A DNA stretch of 64,000 nt. Origin: an uncultured Bacteroidia bacterium (GTDB lineage Bacteria > Bacteroidota > Bacteroidia > Bacteroidales > UBA932). The notes under the pieces were generated by a model, which was not told the origin of the DNA, searched no databases, and saw only the letters and a program-made list of their open reading frames with translations. Shown here piece after piece: positions 1 to 6,942 of this stretch. Position 1 is the first letter of the stretch. Each line of letters starts with the position of its first letter. The translations under genes and the position numbers were made by a program. Location of the stretch: contig CADANY010000004.1 in assembly GCA_902789395.1 (NCBI GenBank), positions 62,001-126,000 of the forward strand, written 5' to 3'.

Positions 1-1792
1 TCCAGTACGTGTCGTCATCGTTGAATACCTGGGCGACGAAACAATTCTTCAGCGTCGCATTTCCCTTGACCGTGAAAGTCAATGATCCGACATGCTGAGT
101 CGCCGTGTACCAGTTGAGAGGATAGTTGGTCTTGTAGTAGATATCATTGCCGTCGAATACGCGAAGTTGGAAATCAGATTCTTTCCGGGTTCCTTTGAAC
201 TGCCAGTCTTTGATGTGTGCCCCTTCGATCTGGTATACCGTATAGCCGGACGGCTCGCCGCTGACGGTGGAACTGCTATTGCTGGTCCACCAGGCTCCGC
301 AGGCCGAACCATGGATATGCTCATAGATGGGGAGACCGCCTTTCGCCTTGTGTGAGGACGTATAAATATAGTTCTGCGTATAGTGGGTGTGGCCGATCAT
401 CAGGTGGGCTTCCTTGAAATCTTCCATCAGTTTGAGCACATCCTGATAATGGTTGGCCGTGGAATTGCGGAAAGGAATATGGCAGCAGATGAAGATCATC
501 TTCTCTCCCTTGTCCGGGACGAGGGAAAGGTCTTTTTTCAGCCATTCGACCTGGGCGTTTGTGAATCCGCCGCTGTAGCTCCAGGTCTTTTTATTGCTTT
601 TGGACGATGACTTCTGACTGGTCGCAATGATATCGTCCATCGATACGATATGGACGTCTCCCCGGTTGAAGGAGTAATTGACTGGACCGAAATAGTCCTC
701 GAAGGTCGAAGTCGCGAGATAATCATCCATGGCATCGTCCGAGGTGTCCGGCTTGAGGGAGTCGTGGTCATGGTTTCCGATCGTCTGGAAAAACGGAATA
801 TACCAGCTGCCGGTCGAAACGGATGACATGCTCGACTTCATGGACGGCCACATGTCCGTACTGTCGAAAACGATATCGCCCAGGGTCATGGCATAGACAT
901 TTTTTTTGCTGGAGACGCACTGCCTGATATCGGGGATGGTTTCGGATCCGTACCGGCCGACATTGCTTGTGGTCGCACACTGGGGATCGCCGATCCCGAT
1001 AAAAGTCCAGGATGTCTCTTTCCCGCCCTCGAGCGGTTCAATGGAGAAATCTGTCCGGACCCGCCCTCCTTTTGGTGAAACGGCTTTGTAGAATAGAGGA
1101 ACGCTCGGGCCGGATCCGGTTGCAATCTTGTATTCTGAGGGAGTGGAATAAAAGACCATGCGGGTCAGGCTGTTGGACTTGAACTGGTAGACCCCGTTTT
1201 CGTCCGTCGTTACGCAATCGTAACCATCAGAAACGGTTACTCCCGGAATTCCTTTCCCTGTTTTCTTGTCCGTAATCAGGCCGACAAGGTCATTCCCTTC
1301 TTTTATCGCCGTCCCGTTGATCGTCTGCTCACCGCCGGAAGCCGGGCCGGAGGCGTTGAACCGTTCGACCCGTGAGAAACGGTATCCTTTGGCATTCGAG
1401 GTGCCTTTGTAATCGAACGTCATCTGGCCGGATTGGGATGAGACGAGCGTAAACGTACCGGGAATGGATTCAAACAGGTATTCCTTGTCCGTATATTTGG
1501 CAAAGTAGACCTTGTCATCCTGGCGGGAGAAAGAACTTTCCCCCGCATTGACCTGCCCGTTTTGGAATGAAGGAGCAGTGCCGGTGCACCTTCGGATCGT
1601 ATAATGGCCTTTCCCGTCGAAATCATAGATTAAGTCGGCGGTCCTTTCTTCCCATTCATTCCCGTTATTCTCTGCGGAAATGACCCAGGATCCATTGATC
1701 GAGACAGGAGAATAGGCATTCTCTATTTTTTTGCAAGAGAAAAAAGCCGCGAAGCACAATAGAGCGGCTATAAGTCGTGTTAAAGTCTTCAT
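1..1792 (-). CDS. Secreted calcineurin-like metallophosphoesterase lipoprotein (3' end beyond window)
   Basis: The frame is open from an ATG at 1792 to the left edge, about 597 codons, so the C-terminus is missing. The N-terminus is a lipoprotein signal (MKTLTRLIAALLCF, then lipobox FFSC, Cys near residue 20). About 110 residues follow that resemble a lipocalin-like beta domain. Next is a carboxypeptidase-regulatory-like fold (GIPGVTVSDGY) and a calcineurin phosphatase domain with metal-binding motifs GDPQC, GDIVFD, GNHDHD, CHIPF and GHTHY. The last part resembles the C-terminal domain of these Bacteroidetes phosphoesterases. The substrate is unknown; surface or periplasmic phosphate-ester cleavage is inferred. 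It is a paralogue of the gene at 3281-4912 but carries the extra N-terminal domain. Confidence 0.85.
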   Translation of the reverse strand, partial: MKTLTRLIAALLCFAAFFSCKKIENAYSPVSINGSWVISAENNGNEWEERTADLIYDFDGKGHYTIRRCTGTAPSFQNGQVNAGESSFSRQDDKVYFAKYTDKEYLFESIPGTFTLVSSQSGQMTFDYKGTSNAKGYRFSRVERFNASGPASGGEQTINGTAIKEGNDLVGLITDKKTGKGIPGVTVSDGYDCVTTDENGVYQFKSNSLTRMVFYSTPSEYKIATGSGPSVPLFYKAVSPKGGRVRTDFSIEPLEGGKETSWTFIGIGDPQCATTSNVGRYGSETIPDIRQCVSSKKNVYAMTLGDIVFDSTDMWPSMKSSMSSVSTGSWYIPFFQTIGNHDHDSLKPDTSDDAMDDYLATSTFEDYFGPVNYSFNRGDVHIVSMDDIIATSQKSSSKSNKKTWSYSGGFTNAQVEWLKKDLSLVPDKGEKMIFICCHIPFRNSTANHYQDVLKLMEDFKEAHLMIGHTHYTQNYIYTSSHKAKGGLPIYEHIHGSACGAWWTSNSSSTVSGEPSGYTVYQIEGAHIKDWQFKGTRKESDFQLRVFDGNDIYYKTNYPLNWYTATQHVGSLTFTVKGNATLKNCFVAQVFNDDDTYW

Positions 1793-1796
1793 ATTA

Positions 1797-1804
1797 CAAA
1801 AATA
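1797..1804 (-). promoter_or_regulatory. -7 promoter box of the phosphoesterase gene
   Basis: On the minus strand this reads TATTTTTG, a match to the Bacteroidetes TAnnTTTG box. Only four bases separate its final G from the ATG at 1792, so transcription should start at or next to the start codon. No clear TTTG -33 box is seen. Confidence 0.5.
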
Positions 1805-1861
1805 GTGTTTTTTTTCGGTCTCCTGAACCATTCCGAGGCAGATTCTTTCGTGAAAATAATG

Positions 1862-1869
1862 TATCTTTG
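1862..1869 (+). promoter_or_regulatory. -7 promoter box of the pseudouridine synthase gene
   Basis: TATCTTTG matches TAnnTTTG and ends seven bases before the ATG at 1877, predicting a leader of only a few bases. This supports starting the protein at 1877 rather than at the upstream in-frame ATG at 1805, which would lie before the promoter. No good -33 box is seen. Confidence 0.5.
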
Positions 1870-1876
1870 TTGTACG

Positions 1877-2614
1877 ATGATTTACAGAACGCTTTCGCCG
1901 GCGGAGTACGCCGATATTTCTTCCCGGATCCTCTATGAGGACAACCATCTTCTCGTTTTCAACAAGCGGGCGGGCGAGATTGTTCAGGGTGACAAGACCG
2001 GAGATGAGCCGCTTTCAGAGACCCTCAAGGCTTTCATTGCACAGCGGGACGGGAAACCCGGTCAGGTCTTTATGGGCGTTCCGCATCGTCTGGACCGGCC
2101 GGTCAGCGGCGTAACGGTCTTTGCCAAGACCTCGAAGGCGCTGGAGCGAATGTCCGAACTGTTCCGGCAGGGCAGTGCCCATAAGATTTATTGGGCGCTG
2201 AGCGGGAATGTGCCTCCGAAAGAAACGGATTCATTGGAGGATTGGCTCGTCAGGAATGAGAAGGCCAACAAGTCCGTTATCGTTCGTCCCCGGGCGGACG
2301 GATCCCTTCCGAAAGAGGCCAAACTCGCCAAACTGATCTATCGGCATATCGGTGATACGGATAGATATCATCTTATTGAAGTCCAGCTCCTTACCGGACG
2401 CCATCATCAGATTCGCTGCCAGCTCTCCGGTATCGGTTGCCCGATCAAGGGTGACCTCAAGTACGGGGCGCCCCGTTCCAATCCGGACGGAGGCATCAGC
2501 CTCCATGCCCGCAGCATTTCCTTTGTCCATCCTGTCCGGAAAGAAGAAATGACGGTTACCGCACCGCTCCCTCCTTCCTGGAAAGGCCTGGAATCCTTTG
2601 ACATTTCCCTTTGA
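1877..2614 (+). CDS. RluA/RluD-family pseudouridine synthase
   Basis: This is a 245-residue protein starting MIYRTLSPAEY. It holds the RluA-family catalytic motif PHRLDRPVSGV, whose Asp is the nucleophile, and the later family motif LLTGRHHQIRCQLSGIG. It probably isomerises a uridine in rRNA or tRNA. It lacks an N-terminal S4 RNA-binding domain, as short members of the family do. The start at 1877 was chosen because the upstream ATG at 1805 precedes the -7 box and adds 24 residues without family similarity. The epimerase gene starts one base after its stop, so the two are probably co-transcribed. The exact RNA target cannot be told from the sequence. Confidence 0.88.
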   Translation: MIYRTLSPAEYADISSRILYEDNHLLVFNKRAGEIVQGDKTGDEPLSETLKAFIAQRDGKPGQVFMGVPHRLDRPVSGVTVFAKTSKALERMSELFRQGSAHKIYWALSGNVPPKETDSLEDWLVRNEKANKSVIVRPRADGSLPKEAKLAKLIYRHIGDTDRYHLIEVQLLTGRHHQIRCQLSGIGCPIKGDLKYGAPRSNPDGGISLHARSISFVHPVRKEEMTVTAPLPPSWKGLESFDISL

Positions 2615-2615
2615 T

Positions 2616-3284
2616 ATGAATAAGATTTCCGTTTCAGTTATGTGCTCGGATCTCCTGAATCTGGAGAAAGACATCCGGATTCTCGAGCAGCTGGGCGTTG
2701 ATATGCTCCATGTCGATGTCATGGATGCTCATTTTGTCCCGAACCTTACTTTCGGGCCGGATTTCATCAAGGCCATGCAGCAGAAGACGGATCTTCCGCT
2801 GGACTGCCATTTTATGGTCACGGATCCCTTCCTGATGTTCGGCAAGCTTACCCTCCGTCCCCAGGATCTCTTTACAGCCCATGTCGAGCTGAAAGACGTC
2901 GATTACCGGGATCTTTCGGAAAAGGTCCATCAAACAGGCGCCCGGTTCGGACTCGCCGTCAATCCGTTGACTCCGGTTACTGAGCTGGAACCGCATCTTC
3001 CTTATATCGACACGGTTACCCTGATGCTGGTCCATCCCGGATTTGCCGGAGCGAAAATGGTTGAGGGAATCATGGACAAGGTAGGGGAGTGCCGCCGTTT
3101 CCTGGATGGACACGGATACCCCGGCATTGATATTTCCGTCGACGGGAGCGTCAGTGCCGAGCGGGCTGCCTATATGGCCGGGCTCGGAGCAAGCATCTTC
3201 GTCGGAGGCACGGCCGGCATCTACAGGAAAGGAATGGACCTCAAAGAAACGATTCCCTATTTCAGAAAATCTATCACACTATGA
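2616..3284 (+). CDS. Ribulose-phosphate 3-epimerase family, AlsE-like
   Basis: A 222-residue TIM-barrel epimerase of the RPE family. It has the metal-site segment HVDVMDAHFVPN, a second His in LDCHFMVT, HPGFAG in the phosphate-binding region, and the late Asp in ISVDGS. As I recall E. coli AlsE (allulose-6-phosphate 3-epimerase), its SxMCxDLL opening, PLDCH and DPGFAG segments fit this protein better than canonical Rpe does. Ribulose-5-phosphate epimerisation is still possible. The start at 2616 gives MNKISVSV, the usual beginning; an in-frame ATG at 2598 would overlap the previous gene. The stop overlaps the next start (ATGA). Confidence 0.82.
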   Translation: MNKISVSVMCSDLLNLEKDIRILEQLGVDMLHVDVMDAHFVPNLTFGPDFIKAMQQKTDLPLDCHFMVTDPFLMFGKLTLRPQDLFTAHVELKDVDYRDLSEKVHQTGARFGLAVNPLTPVTELEPHLPYIDTVTLMLVHPGFAGAKMVEGIMDKVGECRRFLDGHGYPGIDISVDGSVSAERAAYMAGLGASIFVGGTAGIYRKGMDLKETIPYFRKSITL

Positions 3285-4912
3285 GAAAAATACTATTTTT
3301 CCTTCTCTTTTCGTGCCTGACGCTGGGTGCAAGCGCTGAAAAAATCAACGGGACCCGTCTTGCCAAAGGGAATGATATTGCCGGCGTTATCACAGACAGC
3401 CGGACTGGAAAGGGCATTCCCGGGGTCGCCGTTTCAGACGGCTATACCTATACCGTAACGGACCGGCACGGCGTCTATCAGATGAAGGCCGATCCGCGCT
3501 GCCGGACCGTCTTTTATTCGACCCCGTCCGGGTATGAGATCGCCCTGGACGAAAAGAGCCACATGCCGTCCTTTTATGCCCCGCATACGCCCGGAGCGGC
3601 TTTCGAGCGTCACGATTTTGTCCTCACGCCCCTGGACCGGGACGAAACGGATTTTACCGTGTTCATGCTGGCCGACCCGCAGTGCCAGCTCAAAAGCGAT
3701 GTGGAACGGTTCCGGACCGAGACGATGCCGGATCTGCAGGCCCATATCAATGGGGGAATCGCCAGCGGCGAGTTCAAGAACATCTATGCCCTGACCCTCG
3801 GGGATATCATCTATGACGATCAGAACGACTGGGTCCCGATGAAAGAGATCATGTCCAACGTCCGGATCAATGACCAGGACGGGTATCTTCCTATCTTTCA
3901 GGTTATCGGCAACCATGACCACTATAACGCCTATACGGGCGATTATGACTGTACGTCGAACTTTGTCCGGCATTTCGGCCCGACCGACTACAGTTTCGAC
4001 CGCGGGAAAGTCCATTTCGTCGTGATGGACAATGTCTACTACCTCGATCAGGGGACGGTGCCCGAGAAGGGTTTCACAAAGGTCAAATATACCGGCGGAT
4101 TTACGCCCGAGCAGGTCGAGTGGCTCCGGGAGGACCTTTCTCTCGTATCCGGGAAGGAGGATAAGATGGTGATCCTTTGTGTCCATATCCCCATGCGGGG
4201 CGCTTCCGGGAAGGAAGGGGAGTCCGGCTATAATTTCCAGGAAGTCCTGTCAGAACTTACCCCGTTCAAGGAAGCCCATGTCATGATCGGCCATACCCAC
4301 TATCCCGAGATGTATTTCCATGACAAGCATCTGACCGCCGGCGGGACGCCTGTCATGGAACATATCCATGGGGCGATCTGCGGGGCATGGTGGCATTCCA
4401 ATACCTGTGTCGACGGTACGCCGCTCGGTTATGCATACTATCAGGTTCGGGGAACGCAGCTCTACGACTGGCAGGCGAAATTCACACATCAGCCGAAGTC
4501 GCACCAGATGCGGGTCTATGACGGGAATGCTTCCTATACCGGGACGAAAGGAGTTGTCTATCAGTGGGAAGAAGATCTGAAGGACTGTTTTATCGCGACT
4601 GTCTGGTATGACGATGACCGGAACTGGAAAGTTGAACTTGAGATGGGCGGGAAAGTCTATCCGATGAAACGCGTGACCCGGCGCCAGCGGGACTGGTATG
4701 CTTATTCTTTCTTCATCAACGAGAACGGACGTGGTGAAAAAAATGCTGCCTATCACCATACCAGCAAGCATTTCTGGACTGTCTCCATTCCGGGCGTGAA
4801 GCCTTCCGATGCAACCGGATGGGTTATCAGGGCTACACAGGTCATCCCCGGTTCAGGTGTTGTCCACACCTATACCGCCGACCGGATAGAGAGCGGATAC
4901 AAGGATTTATAG
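3281..4912 (+). CDS. Secreted calcineurin-like phosphoesterase
   Basis: A 543-residue protein with a signal peptide (MRKILFFLLFSCLTLGASA). It has a regulatory-like N-domain (GIPGVAVSDGY), the metallophosphatase core (ADPQC, GDIIYDD, GNHDHY, CVHIPM, GHTHYPE) and the family's C-terminal beta domain. Metal-binding Asp, His and Asn residues all appear present, so it should be active on an unknown phosphate ester or diester outside the cytoplasm. It starts within the stop of the AlsE-like gene (ATGA), which suggests translational coupling. It is a paralogue of the gene at 1-1792, with the same domain order but without the lipocalin-like segment and the lipobox. Confidence 0.87.
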   Translation: MRKILFFLLFSCLTLGASAEKINGTRLAKGNDIAGVITDSRTGKGIPGVAVSDGYTYTVTDRHGVYQMKADPRCRTVFYSTPSGYEIALDEKSHMPSFYAPHTPGAAFERHDFVLTPLDRDETDFTVFMLADPQCQLKSDVERFRTETMPDLQAHINGGIASGEFKNIYALTLGDIIYDDQNDWVPMKEIMSNVRINDQDGYLPIFQVIGNHDHYNAYTGDYDCTSNFVRHFGPTDYSFDRGKVHFVVMDNVYYLDQGTVPEKGFTKVKYTGGFTPEQVEWLREDLSLVSGKEDKMVILCVHIPMRGASGKEGESGYNFQEVLSELTPFKEAHVMIGHTHYPEMYFHDKHLTAGGTPVMEHIHGAICGAWWHSNTCVDGTPLGYAYYQVRGTQLYDWQAKFTHQPKSHQMRVYDGNASYTGTKGVVYQWEEDLKDCFIATVWYDDDRNWKVELEMGGKVYPMKRVTRRQRDWYAYSFFINENGRGEKNAAYHHTSKHFWTVSIPGVKPSDATGWVIRATQVIPGSGVVHTYTADRIESGYKDL

Positions 4913-4915
4913 CGA

Positions 4916-5479
4916 CTACCGGTCGAGGGCGAGGTTCATACCGATCCCTCCATAGATAGCGTAACGGGTGGCTGCCACGTGGATGGTGAGCCACTTGAAC
5001 GGTTTTATGGCGATTCCTCCGCCGTAGTTGAAGTGGCGCCCCGTCCAGGTCTTGGTATACTTGTTCACCCTTGTCAGAGTGAAAGTGTCCGTGTCATAAT
5101 CATAGCGGTACTTGGTCCCGTCGGTTATTCCGGTACTCGTTTCGCTGTATCCGGCGATAGGGTAAATGCTCAGGAACCGGAAGAGAGGAATCTGGTATCC
5201 GATATTGACGGAAAAAGCCTTTTTGTCATCCCAAAGTCGTTCTTCTTCCTCATGGGCATACTTCGGCCCGTAGGTAATATAATCTACGGACAGTCCCAAC
5301 AGGGTTACGTTGAATCCGATCCCCGGACTCTGCTGCGCGGTCTTGAATCCGACAACCCCTCCGAGGACGGCTACGGAGTTCGCGTTTCTGTTGATTGAAA
5401 AATCCGGTGTCCCGGCCGCTGCTGCAGCGGGCAGGCACGCCATCAGGACTGATAATAGGAGTCTTTGTGTCAATCTCAT
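4916..5479 (-). CDS. Small outer-membrane beta-barrel-like protein
   Basis: A 187-residue protein with a clear signal peptide (MRLTQRLLLSVLMACLPAAA). After it come alternating hydrophobic and polar strands rich in Gly, Tyr and aromatic residues (VAVLGGVVGF, FSVNIGYQIPLF, YPIAGYSE, HFNYGGGIAI), ending GGIGMNLALDR. This pattern fits a small 8-strand outer-membrane barrel or porin-like protein. No named family was recognised. Its 3' end lies three bases from the convergent phosphoesterase gene. No good promoter was seen immediately upstream, and the tRNA-Asp terminator precedes it. Confidence 0.6.
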   Translation of the reverse strand: MRLTQRLLLSVLMACLPAAAAAGTPDFSINRNANSVAVLGGVVGFKTAQQSPGIGFNVTLLGLSVDYITYGPKYAHEEEERLWDDKKAFSVNIGYQIPLFRFLSIYPIAGYSETSTGITDGTKYRYDYDTDTFTLTRVNKYTKTWTGRHFNYGGGIAIKPFKWLTIHVAATRYAIYGGIGMNLALDR

Positions 5480-5491
5480 GGTAATATAAAC

Positions 5492-5526
5492 AAAAACGCC
5501 TCGCAGATAGCTGCAGAGGCGTTTTC
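5492..5526 (-). terminator. Rho-independent terminator after tRNA-Asp
   Basis: AAAACGCCTC at 5493-5502 pairs with GAGGCGTTTT at 5516-5525, with an inner GCAG/CTGC stem in the loop and one bulged base. On the minus strand it lies three bases past the 3' end of tRNA-Asp and ends in a T-run. Confidence 0.75.
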
Positions 5527-5528
5527 AG

Positions 5529-5603
5529 CGGTGCGGACGAGGCTCGAACTCGCGACCCCCGGCGTGACAGGCCGGTATTCTAACCAAACTGAACTACCGC
5601 ACC
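5529..5603 (-). tRNA. tRNA-Asp (GTC)
   Basis: On the minus strand the acceptor GGTGCGG (from 5603) pairs with CCGCACC, followed by a G discriminator at 5529. The D-arm contains AGTTTGGTTAGAAT, the anticodon loop is CTGTCAC with anticodon GTC, and the T-arm contains GAGTTCGAGCCTC. CCA is not encoded. A promoter lies about 40 bases upstream and a terminator directly downstream, so it appears to be a single-gene unit. Confidence 0.93.
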
Positions 5604-5642
5604 AGATTTTAAAGAACGTTGCTTCCTTTCGGAAAGCGGATA

Positions 5643-5673
5643 CAAAGATACGGCTTTTTTTTGAATCTGCAAG
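5643..5673 (-). promoter_or_regulatory. Promoter of tRNA-Asp
   Basis: On the minus strand TATCTTTG (5650-5643) is a -7 box and CTTG (5673-5670) sits 19 bases upstream, one base off the TTTG consensus. It is the only good promoter between the tRNA and the GH88 gene. Confidence 0.5.
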
Positions 5674-5691
5674 TCCTGCAGGAAAAAATCT

Positions 5692-6864
5692 TTAAAGTTT
5701 TCCTTCCAGCCGGAGTAAAGCCTCGAGGAAATAGTAATCCGCATAGGTCAGCGGAACGTCTACTTCACTCTTCCCCGGGAGGGAACCTACGCTGTGTTTG
5801 AGCAGGAAATGGCAATTCTCTCCGGGTTCGGCCAGGTAGTCGGGTCCGGCCAATGTACGGACTTGTTTCCGGGCGGTGGCGAGATACTTTTTCGCCGCAT
5901 TCCGGTCTGCCGTGAGGCGGGACAGTTCGATAAGGGCGGAGGCCATGATTGCTCCTGCAGATGCATCCCGGAGTGCGTCCGGAATCTCCGGAGCGTCGAA
6001 ATCCCAGTAGGGGATCCCGTCCGAGGGAAGGCGCCCGATCAGATAGGATGCGATATGCTCGGCCTGGTCGAGATAAGCTTTTTCCCCGCTCTCCCGGTAC
6101 ATCATTGTATACCCATAGAGTCCCCATGCCTGTCCGCGGGCCCAGGCTGAGTCGTCCGAGTAGCCCTGGTGGGTGCATTTCATCCGGACGCTTCCGTCTT
6201 CGGGATCATAATCGACGACATGCCAGGTCGAGTAGTCATCCCGGAAATGATTCTTTATCGTCGTATTGGCATGGGTAAGGGCGATGTCCCGCAGCGAATC
6301 GACACCGCAGAGTTTATGGGCTTCCATCAGCAGTTCGAGGTTCATCATATTGTCGATGATGACCGGGAAGAGCCACTTTTTTCTCTTGGCAGAGAAATTC
6401 CAGCTCCGGGTCGCTCCTACATTCGGATTGAAGCGGGTGGCAAGGGCATGGGCGGCATCGATGATCGGTTGTCTCCAGGTTGTATCTCCCGTGATCCGGA
6501 AGGCATTTCCGTAGCTGCAGTTGGTCACGAAACCTATGTCATGGCTCCGGGCTTTCTGGGTTTCGGCATAGACTTTCCGGGTGTTTTTCTCTGCCATTGC
6601 GCGGATATTTCCGTCTCCGGTCCGGAGATAGATATACCAGAGGCTGCCGGGATAGAAACCGGCGCACCACCACGTGGGATTGGATGTCCGCAGCGTGTCG
6701 GCTTCGATCGTACGGGGCAGCGTCGTTTCGCTCAGGGACGCTTCCATATCGGCGTATTGGCGGGCCGCAACGGCGAATACCCGGTCGGTCAGTGCTTTTT
6801 CGGATTCCTGACAGGAAAGGAGGGCGGCTACGGCCGTAGCGAGGAGCAGTAAATATTTTTTCAT
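5692..6864 (-). CDS. GH88 unsaturated glucuronyl hydrolase, lipoprotein
   Basis: A 390-residue protein with a lipoprotein signal (lipobox ALLSC, Cys near residue 18). The family-88 alpha/alpha-toroid is recognisable from NPTWWCAGFYPGSLWY, MMNLELLMEA, HQGYSDDSAWARGQAW and YWDFDAPEIPDALRDAS. Enzymes of this family remove unsaturated glucuronic or galacturonic acid from oligosaccharides made by polysaccharide lyases, through vinyl-ether hydration. The product would feed the KduI/KduD pathway encoded at 54.9-56.7 kb, although this gene is unlinked to that locus. A -7 box lies 25 bases upstream of the start. The exact substrate (glycosaminoglycan, gellan-type or pectin fragment) is not clear. Confidence 0.88.
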   Translation of the reverse strand: MKKYLLLLATAVAALLSCQESEKALTDRVFAVAARQYADMEASLSETTLPRTIEADTLRTSNPTWWCAGFYPGSLWYIYLRTGDGNIRAMAEKNTRKVYAETQKARSHDIGFVTNCSYGNAFRITGDTTWRQPIIDAAHALATRFNPNVGATRSWNFSAKRKKWLFPVIIDNMMNLELLMEAHKLCGVDSLRDIALTHANTTIKNHFRDDYSTWHVVDYDPEDGSVRMKCTHQGYSDDSAWARGQAWGLYGYTMMYRESGEKAYLDQAEHIASYLIGRLPSDGIPYWDFDAPEIPDALRDASAGAIMASALIELSRLTADRNAAKKYLATARKQVRTLAGPDYLAEPGENCHFLLKHSVGSLPGKSEVDVPLTYADYYFLEALLRLEGKL

Positions 6865-6889
6865 GGTTACCGATTTTGGAACATTGACC

Positions 6890-6897
6890 CAAATATA
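6890..6897 (-). promoter_or_regulatory. -7 promoter box of the GH88 gene
   Basis: The minus strand reads TATATTTG, matching TAnnTTTG, about 25 bases before the ATG at 6864. It is back-to-back with the uvrA box at 6910. Confidence 0.45.
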
Positions 6898-6909
6898 ATG
6901 AAAAATGTG

Positions 6910-6917
6910 TAAATTTG
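6910..6917 (+). promoter_or_regulatory. -7 promoter box of uvrA
   Basis: TAAATTTG matches TAnnTTTG and lies 25 bases before the ATG at 6943. No TTTG at the usual -33 distance is evident. Confidence 0.45.
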
Positions 6918-6942
6918 CAGACTTTTCCCAAAGAAAGCTTGT

